Assembly: GCA_902488455.1 (NCBI GenBank)
Contig: CABTWG010000021.1
Coordinates: 1 to 17,555 of the forward strand
Direction: 5' to 3'
DNA: 17,555 nt
Origin: an uncultured Peptoniphilus sp.
GTDB lineage: Bacteria > Bacillota > Clostridia > Tissierellales > Peptoniphilaceae
Position numbers and translations under genes: made by a program. This document shows, piece after piece, positions 7,915 to 13,479 of the stretch; the stretch's first letter is position 1; each line of letters opens with the position of its first letter. The notes under the pieces were generated by a model. It ran no database searches. It saw nothing but the letters and a program-made list of their open reading frames with translations, and had not been told where the DNA came from.

Positions 7915-8336
7915 ATTTCCTCCAAAGCATCTTCCATTGGTTTTTTGTCATAGGACATCTGTTCAAAACCATCTAAAACTCTCTTAACATAAAAATCTTC
8001 TGGGGCATTTCTAATGTCTTTATACTCATCGGTCATAACATAAACCATGCCTTCTTCTATGCCTTTATCTCCTAAGACTAAAATATTCTCTTTAGTATAA
8101 TAAGAAGGATAATCTTCGTATTCATCCAATGCTTTTTCATTTTCTTCTATTATGTTCCAAATGCTCACAGGAACTTTGCCATATCCTACTCCAAGAACTA
8201 GATTTAAATGTCCCTTCCCTCTAAATAGTAGCTTTGCATTTAATACACAACCACTGCCTACTAATTCTGCCCCGGGGCAAGTTTTTTTCATCCATTCCAA
8301 ATTGATGTTTGAGCCGTATGCTATATACTTTTTCAT
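7905..8336 (-). CDS. Gamma-glutamylcyclotransferase-like (AIG2 fold) protein
   Basis: A 143-residue small cytoplasmic protein of the GGCT/AIG2 superfamily, whose members cyclise gamma-glutamyl groups and release 5-oxoproline plus an amine. The substrate-loop motif YGSN is at residues 7-10 in the first strand. A conserved acidic motif LDEYEDYPSYY at 70-80 supplies Glu74 as the likely catalytic acid. Length is normal for the family. GGAGG lies five bases before the ATG. It is the first gene of the operon, and the next gene starts before it ends. Some family members act on gamma-glutamylamines or as maturation factors, so the exact substrate is unknown. Clustering with Pcp and the DUF969/DUF979 carrier favours a real 5-oxoproline-producing activity. 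Confidence 0.87.
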   Translation of the reverse strand: MKKYIAYGSNINLEWMKKTCPGAELVGSGCVLNAKLLFRGKGHLNLVLGVGYGKVPVSIWNIIEENEKALDEYEDYPSYYTKENILVLGDKGIEEGMVYVMTDEYKDIRNAPEDFYVKRVLDGFEQMSYDKKPMEDALEEICK

Positions 8337-8392
8337 CTAATCCTCCAATCTTGATCTTAAATTTTCCTCTGAAGAAGCATCGAAAAAAATAT

Positions 8393-8461
8393 AAAAAAAA
8401 CAGGAGCCTGGATAACGGTGCCCTTATAAGACATATTCCGTTTAACATCCCAGTGGCTCCT
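8393..8461 (-). terminator. Structured hairpin with U-tract between ackA and the 5-oxoproline operon
   Basis: Minus-strand RNA from 8461 to 8402 folds into one rod. The helices are AGGAGCC/GGCUCCU, UGG(G)AU/AUCCA, AACGG/CCGUU and an apical UGUCUU/AAGGGCA-type helix. One base later comes an 8-U tract (A-run 8393-8400 on the plus strand). All unpaired bases (AC, G, GUUA, AAUA) lie on the 5' side, while the 3' strand is paired without a gap. It can serve as the ackA terminator. It is also 56 nt upstream of the first gene of the next operon, so it could be a conditional terminator or riboswitch-like leader. I could not match it to a known class. Confidence 0.7.
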
Positions 8462-8525
8462 TTTCATAGTCAAAATTTTCTGTTGCCTGTTGTTAAAATA
8501 ATAAGTTCCTCATTCGAATCTTAAT

Positions 8526-9719
8526 TTATTTTGCAATTCTATCTGTATCTCTTGCGATCATTAGTTCTTCGTTTGTTGGTACTACTAGAAGTTTAACTTT
8601 TGAATCGTCTGTAGAGATTATTGCTTCTTTTCCTCTTACATTGTTCTTTTCTTCGTCGATTTTGATTCCGAAGATTTCAAGTTTCTTTGCGATGTGTTCT
8701 CTGTTTGAGATTGAGTTTTCTCCTACTCCTGCTGTGAACACGATTGCGTCTACATGGTCTAGTTCTGTCATGTATGATGCTACAATCTTAGCTACTTTTG
8801 AATCGAATTGGTTAAGAGCAAGCTCGCATCTTTCGTTACCTTCTTTAGCTCCGTCTTCAATATCTCTAAAGTCTGATGACACGCCTGAAAGTGCTAGAAC
8901 TCCAGATTTCTTGTTAAGAATGTCGTTCATTTCTTGTGGTGAAAGATTTTCTTTTTCCATTAAGAATGTCACGATTGCTGGGTCGATGTTACCTGATCTA
9001 GTTCCCATGATTAGTCCTTCAAGTGGTGTAAGTCCCATTGAAGTGTCTTTACATTTTCCATTTTCTACACATGAGATTGAAGATCCATTTCCAAGGTGGC
9101 ACACGATTACGTTTAGCTTATCCTTTTCGATGTTTAGGATTTCTGCGGTTCTTTCTGTTACATACTTGTGTGATGTTCCGTGGAAGCCATATCTTCTGAT
9201 TTTATATTTATCATAGTATTCGTATGGAATTGCATACATATAGTTTTCTGCTGGCATTGTTTGGTGGAATGCTGTATCGAAAACTGCTACTTGTGGCACG
9301 TCCTTCATGATTTCTTCGCAAGCCTTGATTCCTATGATGTTTGGTGGGTTGTGAAGTGGTGCTAAGTCTACGTTCTTATCGATAGCTTTCATAACTTCGT
9401 CTGTGATTAGTACTGAATCTGCGAAATCTTCTCCGCCGTGTACTACTCTGTGACCTACTGCTCCGATTTCAGATACGTCTTTTATTGCTCCGTATTCTTT
9501 GTCTAGTAGACATTCGATTACTAAATTGATTGCGTCTTTGTGATCTTTAAGTGGTTTTTCAATTACTTGTTTTTCTTTATCTTTTGCCTCATGTTTGATT
9601 CTAGAACCTTCGATTCCGATTCTTTCTACGAGGCCTTTTGCTAGAACTTCTTCATTTGAAGTATTGATTAGTTGGTACTTAAGTGAAGAACTTCCGCAGT
9701 TAATAACTAGTATATTCAT
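8526..9719 (-). CDS. ackA: Acetate kinase
   Basis: This 397-residue cytoplasmic enzyme interconverts acetyl phosphate + ADP and acetate + ATP, the last step of fermentative ATP production with phosphotransacetylase. Signature 1 (NILVINCGSSSLK, Asn7) and signature 2 (GHRVVHGGEDF) are intact. So are the FDTAFHQT aspartate region, FHGTSHKYV, GTRSGN (conserved Arg) and the C-terminal NEELMIARDT glutamate. Length is standard. I place the start at the ATG at 9719: the in-frame ATG four codons upstream (9731) is itself part of the GGGAGG ribosome binding site. It is divergent from tmcAL across 115 bp. No pta gene is seen here. Confidence 0.98.
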   Translation of the reverse strand: MNILVINCGSSSLKYQLINTSNEEVLAKGLVERIGIEGSRIKHEAKDKEKQVIEKPLKDHKDAINLVIECLLDKEYGAIKDVSEIGAVGHRVVHGGEDFADSVLITDEVMKAIDKNVDLAPLHNPPNIIGIKACEEIMKDVPQVAVFDTAFHQTMPAENYMYAIPYEYYDKYKIRRYGFHGTSHKYVTERTAEILNIEKDKLNVIVCHLGNGSSISCVENGKCKDTSMGLTPLEGLIMGTRSGNIDPAIVTFLMEKENLSPQEMNDILNKKSGVLALSGVSSDFRDIEDGAKEGNERCELALNQFDSKVAKIVASYMTELDHVDAIVFTAGVGENSISNREHIAKKLEIFGIKIDEEKNNVRGKEAIISTDDSKVKLLVVPTNEELMIARDTDRIAK

Positions 9720-9723
9720 ACTA

Positions 9724-9729
9724 CCTCCC
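9724..9729 (-). promoter_or_regulatory. Ribosome binding site that fixes the ackA start
   Basis: GGGAGG at 9729-9724 is four bases upstream of the ATG at 9719-9717. The alternative upstream ATG at 9731 overlaps this site and has no purine-rich element of its own, so it is not the start. Confidence 0.85.
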
Positions 9730-9748
9730 ATAAATTTTTTTCAACTAT

Positions 9749-9757
9749 ATTATACCA
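9749..9757 (-). promoter_or_regulatory. Extended -10 promoter for ackA
   Basis: The minus strand reads TGGTATAAT, a perfect TATAAT (9754-9749) with the TGn extension. There is no good -35 at 17 bp (TAGGTA, 3 of 6), as is common for extended -10 promoters. The predicted leader is about 25 nt and includes the GGGAGG ribosome binding site. Confidence 0.6.
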
Positions 9758-9789
9758 TAAATTTAAATTCCTACCTAATTATGTAAAAC

Positions 9790-9834
9790 TTTATAGTTAT
9801 CTTTAACATGTAGTATAATTGAATTGGTGATTAA
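9790..9834 (+). promoter_or_regulatory. Promoter and near-leaderless start module of tmcAL
   Basis: TATAAT lies at 9814-9819 with a weak TTTATA (9790-9795) 18 bp upstream. The ATG is at 9835, so transcription starting near G9826 would leave only about nine leader bases and at most a GGTGA as ribosome binding site. The 20 bases at 9812-9831, AGTATAATTGAATTGGTGAT, are repeated exactly at 12112-12131 with the same 23-base distance from the first base to the start codon. Confidence 0.6.
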
Positions 9835-10959
9835 ATGTTAGTTGCAATAGTTGCAGAGTACAATCCATTTCACAATGGACATCTCTATCAAATAAATGAA
9901 ATTAGAAATAAATATCCAGAGGCTAAGATCGCGGTCATCATGAGTTCGTCATTTGTTCAAAGGGGCGAAGCAGCGATCTTAGATAAATTTAGCAGAGCAA
10001 GATGCGCCTTGACTGCTGGAGTTGATCTTGTAATCGAACTTCCAGTTATATTTGCCACACAAAACGCGGAGGTGTTCGCCAAAGGGGCTGTTGGGATTTT
10101 AAAATATTTAAAGCCTGCCGGGATTTCCTTCGGCTGCGAAAGTAGAATCGAACTACTTCAAAATATCATTTCTAAGGTTGACGTCATGGACAAGAATCTA
10201 CTAAAAGATTATCTTAGCTCTGGGGAAAGTTATATAAAGGCTGTTGAGTGCGCCTGTGATTTTACTGATAGTGAAAGGTCTGCTTTTAAGAAGTCAAACA
10301 ATATCCTCGCCATGGAATATATAAAGGCTTGTAGGGATTTTGGGCTCGACACAGAGTTTATACCGATTAAAAGGATTGGCACAGAGTACAACGATGATTT
10401 CTTCATCGGCGAGTTTGCTTCTGCTTCTTATATCAGAAGCCATGTAGATTGCGGTTATAAATTTACGCCTGAGTTTTCTTGGAAGGAACTTAAAAATCAT
10501 AGGGAAGATAAGTTCGAGATATTTGATATTTTTAGATTCAAGATGGTGGAAGATCCAAGTTTGTCTAAGTACTTGGACTATGAAGAAGGAATGGAAAATT
10601 TAATTTTAAAGAACGTCCATAAGGATTACGAGGATTTCTTAGAATCTTGCACTTCAAAGAGATACTCTCGCTCAAGGATAAAAAGGATTATTCTTTCCAA
10701 GGTTTTAGATTTAAATGGAGATCTTATAAGAAGAAATATTGGTAAACCCTATCTAAGGGTGCTCGCTTCAACAGATGCTGGCTTTGAAATAATTAAAAGT
10801 TCGAAGGCAGATGTCCTCGTTAATTTTAAAAATATTCGTGATGAGCGTTTTGAGTGCATTCGTGAGATTTCTGATGTGGAATTGAAGTCTACAAACTTTT
10901 ACGAACTTCTAAAAGGCGGCAAGATTAACCGTGATTTTACGGAAAATTTTATAAAATAG
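9835..10959 (+). CDS. tmcAL: tRNA(Met) cytidine acetate ligase
   Basis: This 374-residue cytoplasmic enzyme activates acetate with ATP and forms N4-acetylcytidine at the wobble base of elongator tRNA-Met. The N-terminus is the family's nucleotidyltransferase fold: MLVAIVAEYNPFHNGH, with HNGH at 13-16 as the HxGH adenylation motif. It continues with MSSSFVQRGE around 36-45, DKFSRA around 50-55, GVDLVIELP and the FAKGA segment. A helical C-terminal tRNA-binding half follows. It is slightly shorter than the usual 390-410 residues but shows no break. The start is set by the conserved first strand; the ribosome binding site is only GGTGA. It is divergent from ackA, a pairing seen in other Firmicutes, and ends at a bidirectional terminator. 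Confidence 0.95.
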   Translation: MLVAIVAEYNPFHNGHLYQINEIRNKYPEAKIAVIMSSSFVQRGEAAILDKFSRARCALTAGVDLVIELPVIFATQNAEVFAKGAVGILKYLKPAGISFGCESRIELLQNIISKVDVMDKNLLKDYLSSGESYIKAVECACDFTDSERSAFKKSNNILAMEYIKACRDFGLDTEFIPIKRIGTEYNDDFFIGEFASASYIRSHVDCGYKFTPEFSWKELKNHREDKFEIFDIFRFKMVEDPSLSKYLDYEEGMENLILKNVHKDYEDFLESCTSKRYSRSRIKRIILSKVLDLNGDLIRRNIGKPYLRVLASTDAGFEIIKSSKADVLVNFKNIRDERFECIREISDVELKSTNFYELLKGGKINRDFTENFIK

Positions 10960-10977
10960 CGACAAGGACAAATGGGC

Positions 10978-11018
10978 AAAAAAATTGGTTATAGCATTGC
11001 TATAACCTTTTATTTTTA
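10978..11018. terminator. Bidirectional terminator between tmcAL and the membrane-protein pair
   Basis: A perfect 9-bp stem, GGTTATAGC (10987-10995) with GCTATAACC (10999-11007), encloses loop ATT. It has an A-run on the left (10979-10984) and T-rich sequence on the right (11008-11017). It can end the plus-strand tmcAL transcript and the convergent minus-strand transcript, whose stop codon is at 11016-11018. Confidence 0.88.
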
Positions 11019-11702
11019 TTTACCTTCTTGTTTCATCTTATCCAGTGTGTTTTGTAGTTTTTTATATTCTTCTTGTAGTTCTTCTTGTTTATATTCTTCT
11101 TTTAGAGTATCCAAAATCCCTTGGGCTTCGTCGAACTTCTTGTCAACTGCCTTGGAATTCATCTCAATCCTCATGATGTTTTCTCTGTAATAAGGATTGT
11201 CCTTAAACTTTTCAAATGTTTCTTTACCTTCTTCGTAGCATTTTCTAAACTCTTTGAAATTCTTTTTATTATACTTAAGAGTGCACAGATTTATCCAGTA
11301 GATGATCTTTATGTCGTCTGCTTTATATTCGTTAATGTCGATTGATTTTAGCAAATTTTCAGCTTTTTTAAGCTCGTCAAGGTTTATATATGCACTGGAC
11401 TGATTAATCTTTAGAACAGTTCTTAGGTACTTGCCCTTTGCTCTTTGAAGTAGCTTGTCCACTTCTATTACAAAATCCTTGTACCTTTTTTGACTGAATA
11501 ATGGCATAAGCTTCTTCATTTTATTCATATAGACTATGTTGTAGCCGAGGTTTACTCCGGCAACCAGTGCGATTATCGCAATGGCAACCCAGAGATAATT
11601 CTTCTTTACGAGTTCTGGATCGATGTTGAAAGTTTTCATAGCAACAAGTATTAGAACTCCAAGCGCCACTCCGAATAATAAACTTTTCTTAATACTTTTC
11701 AT
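11016..11702 (-). CDS. Hypothetical membrane-anchored protein with TPR-like helical domain
   Basis: I do not recognise this 228-residue protein. Two hydrophobic segments at about 8-24 and 36-60 form an N-terminal membrane hairpin. They are followed by a soluble domain of about 165 residues made of amphipathic helices. Their lengths and A/Y/L spacing (for example YINLDELKKAENLLKSI and KNFKEFRKCYEEGKETF) resemble tetratricopeptide repeats. The lysine/glutamate-rich C-terminus could be coiled coil. AAAGGAA lies about six bases before the ATG. It overlaps the upstream gene by 14 bases, so the two are co-transcribed and probably act together. A scaffold or protein-interaction role at the membrane is the most that can be inferred. 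Confidence 0.8.
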   Translation of the reverse strand: MKSIKKSLLFGVALGVLILVAMKTFNIDPELVKKNYLWVAIAIIALVAGVNLGYNIVYMNKMKKLMPLFSQKRYKDFVIEVDKLLQRAKGKYLRTVLKINQSSAYINLDELKKAENLLKSIDINEYKADDIKIIYWINLCTLKYNKKNFKEFRKCYEEGKETFEKFKDNPYYRENIMRIEMNSKAVDKKFDEAQGILDTLKEEYKQEELQEEYKKLQNTLDKMKQEGK

Positions 11703-12024
11703 TGGTTTCCTTTCTATTTTCTAAATATTTCTTTATAAGACTGTATAAAAACATGGTTAGAAGCACTGCTACTAGAGCCATAAGGACCCTCTTTGGGATT
11801 CCTTCTTCCGTTGCCGTCACAGCATAGAGTGTGGATACTATGATTACAAAAGCGTATACAATAGTTGCTATTCCTATGATGATGGTGCGAAGTATCAATG
11901 AACGTTTTTTGTTATAAGCCTGTTCCAAAATACTTAGCACAAGAACAGTTAAAAATCCTTTGAATATGATTTGCACCGCTTTTGAATTTGAAATTGTCAT
12001 TATGATTTCCTTTAAGCTTTCCAT
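11689..12024 (-). CDS. Small hypothetical multi-spanning membrane protein
   Basis: A 111-residue protein with three likely membrane segments (about 18-35, 43-66 and 79-97) and charged ends; the tail is KKYLENRKETNEKY. I recognise no family. AGGAGG is four bases before the ATG, one of the best ribosome binding sites in the window. The next gene begins 14 bases before this one ends. A plausible promoter with a very short leader lies immediately upstream. The size and topology suggest a partner or membrane anchor of the TPR-like protein encoded downstream; this is inference from coupling only. Confidence 0.75.
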   Translation of the reverse strand: MESLKEIIMTISNSKAVQIIFKGFLTVLVLSILEQAYNKKRSLILRTIIIGIATIVYAFVIIVSTLYAVTATEEGIPKRVLMALVAVLLTMFLYSLIKKYLENRKETNEKY

Positions 12025-12040
12025 ACTTCCTCCTGTATAT

Positions 12041-12069
12041 ATATTAAATTATCGGTTGAAACTTTTCAA
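12041..12069 (-). promoter_or_regulatory. Predicted promoter for the two-gene membrane-protein operon
   Basis: The minus strand has TTGAAA at 12069-12064 (5 of 6 to TTGACA), a 17-bp spacer and TAATAT at 12046-12041 (4 of 6). Transcription would start about ten bases before the ATG at 12024, almost at the AGGAGG (12034-12029). Another promoter further upstream is possible. Confidence 0.45.
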
Positions 12070-12090
12070 TGTAATATAGGAAGTGAGTAT

Positions 12091-12134
12091 TTTAAATTTT
12101 TATGTATATCAAGTATAATTGAATTGGTGATAAT
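12091..12134 (+). promoter_or_regulatory. Promoter and near-leaderless start module of the DUF3841 gene
   Basis: TTTAAA (12091-12096), a 17-bp spacer and TATAAT (12114-12119) precede the ATG at 12135. From 12112 to 12131 the sequence is identical to 9812-9831 in front of tmcAL, including distance to the start codon. The predicted leader is about nine bases with only GGTGA as ribosome binding site. Confidence 0.6.
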
Positions 12135-12755
12135 ATGGAATTTGTAAATTTATATACTAGACAGCACGAAAATAGTATCTATGAGCTTGAGAACAAAGGC
12201 ATCATTACCAATAAGAAACTATATGTTCAGCTACATATGGCAGACATCGCTCCATTTTTCTTAGAAAGGTACGACTATTTTGTAAAGATGGCAGAAGAGT
12301 TCGTCCCAAGGAATAATGTCGCCGAATATCCTATTTGGTGCAGCGTTTCGAAGAAGAACTGTCTAAAGCCAATCGAAAAAGAAGTAGTCTATGCTGTCCG
12401 TGTTCCAAAAGATGAGGTTATATATTTTGACGGCGGAAGATGGGATATGGTTTTAAATAATCAATACATACCTAAGGATCAGGAGGACGCAGAGGACTTT
12501 GATCGTCTTTTAAAATCCTACGGTCTCTCCCACACTTTTAACATCTTCGATAGAAAGTACACCGGCGCCTTTGACGATGTGAAAAAGAGAATCTGGGACA
12601 GTTGGGAAAGGATTTTTGAAATCACAGACAGAAGCGAGTTTGTTGTGCAAGCGAACCTCTGGTGCATCAAAAAGGATTGGGTGAAGCATATTATTTATCC
12701 TGGTGAAGATTTCTTCGAAATTGTTGAGGATATGGAAGAGACTTGGATAAAATAA
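12135..12755 (+). CDS. DUF3841 domain-containing protein
   Basis: This 206-residue soluble protein resembles the DUF3841 family, whose function is unknown. Matching features are the early aromatic and acidic segment, EYPIWCSV around residue 64, VPKDEVIYFD, the WDMVLNNQYIP segment in mid-protein, SWERIFEI around 171, and the C-terminal QANLWCIKKDWVKHI. The many tryptophans and tyrosines are typical. No signal peptide or membrane segment is present. It starts from a near-leaderless promoter module shared with tmcAL and ends at a bidirectional terminator, so it is a single-gene unit. It is divergent from the membrane-protein pair on its left. No catalytic motif is evident and I assign no activity. 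Confidence 0.82.
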   Translation: MEFVNLYTRQHENSIYELENKGIITNKKLYVQLHMADIAPFFLERYDYFVKMAEEFVPRNNVAEYPIWCSVSKKNCLKPIEKEVVYAVRVPKDEVIYFDGGRWDMVLNNQYIPKDQEDAEDFDRLLKSYGLSHTFNIFDRKYTGAFDDVKKRIWDSWERIFEITDRSEFVVQANLWCIKKDWVKHIIYPGEDFFEIVEDMEETWIK

Positions 12756-12815
12756 ATTGAATTTTGTGAATTTGAAATATGTTTCATTTTTATCTTACAA
12801 ACTTAATATGTGCAT

Positions 12816-12850
12816 AAAAATTAAGGGAACCCTGGCGGATTCCCTTTTTT
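12816..12850. terminator. Bidirectional terminator between the DUF3841 and GNAT genes
   Basis: AAGGGAA (12823-12829) pairs with TTCCCTT (12840-12846). A further inner CC/GG pairing closes loop TGGC. A T-tract at 12845-12850 serves the plus strand, and A-rich sequence at 12816-12820 serves the minus strand. Confidence 0.85.
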
Positions 12851-12856
12851 CATATT

Positions 12857-13465
12857 TTATTCTTCCCATATTAATGTTTCTGGATGGGAGAATTTAAATT
12901 TTATATCTTTCTCCGGATTTATTTTTAGGTTTAAATATCCTGGCTCTTGCGTTCCCATTCTGGTGTTAATCACAATTTTTCTATATGGTTTGAAACCGCA
13001 TTTTTCTTGGACTCTTCTCGATTGTGTATTCCATTCAAAGTGGCCACAGATTAAAAAGTCTAGTCCGATTTCATCAAATAGATACTCGATTACTCTATCC
13101 ACTGCTTCCTTCATAATTCCCTTACCCCAGTAGTCCTTGCTTAAAACGAAACCTATTTCTCTTCCCTTGTAATCTTTAAATTCATATAGTTTGTCTTCGT
13201 CGCCATATTCCTCAACTCCAAGGGAGCCGATTACTTTTCCATTTTCTTTTAAAACTATGGCAAAGGTCTTGTCGCTTTCAATAAATCTACTTAGGATAAT
13301 AAGACTCTCATCCATATTTTCATGGTGGTGCCATCCTGCCATCTCGCCTACATCTGGGACAGAGGCGTATTCATAGAAATCATCTATATCTTCTAATTTA
13401 AAAGCTCGAAGGATAAGTCTATCCGTTTCTAAAATTTTTCCATTTATTTTAAATTCTAAGTTCAT
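12857..13465 (-). CDS. GNAT family N-acetyltransferase (RimJ/RimL-like)
   Basis: This 202-residue acetyl-CoA-dependent acetyltransferase opens with TDRLILRAF (residues 14-22), the usual start of the RimJ/RimL-type branch. Motif A with the pyrophosphate-binding loop YWGKGIM is at about 112-118. Asn146 in WNTQSRRVQEKCGF, around 145-157, matches the motif B segment that binds CoA. I choose the ATG at 13465: an upstream in-frame ATG exists at 13510 but its extra 15 residues merely read the end of the ABC gene in another frame. The ribosome binding site is weak (AAAGGG). Only 14 bases separate it from the ABC exporter stop, so it is probably the last gene of that operon. The acceptor is unknown: protein N-terminus, antibiotic or metabolite. 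Confidence 0.88.
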   Translation of the reverse strand: MNLEFKINGKILETDRLILRAFKLEDIDDFYEYASVPDVGEMAGWHHHENMDESLIILSRFIESDKTFAIVLKENGKVIGSLGVEEYGDEDKLYEFKDYKGREIGFVLSKDYWGKGIMKEAVDRVIEYLFDEIGLDFLICGHFEWNTQSRRVQEKCGFKPYRKIVINTRMGTQEPGYLNLKINPEKDIKFKFSHPETLIWEE

Positions 13466-13479
13466 CGTTAACCCTTTTT

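Noticed and set aside
8402..8461. The GCCACTGG string as part of a cobalamin riboswitch, or the hairpin as a T-box.
   Set aside because: There is no B12-box sequence and no AGGGTGG-type T-box core, and the element is too short for either class.
8641..9216. A 191-codon open frame on the plus strand inside ackA.
   Set aside because: It is antisense to the conserved acetate kinase coding sequence, has no family features and arises from codon bias of the real gene.
9720..9731. The upstream in-frame ATG of ackA as the start codon.
   Set aside because: It lies inside the GGGAGG ribosome binding site, and the family N-terminus begins at the next Met.
10972..11190. A 72-codon plus-strand frame following tmcAL.
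   Set aside because: It reads through the terminator hairpin and then antisense to the TPR-like gene.
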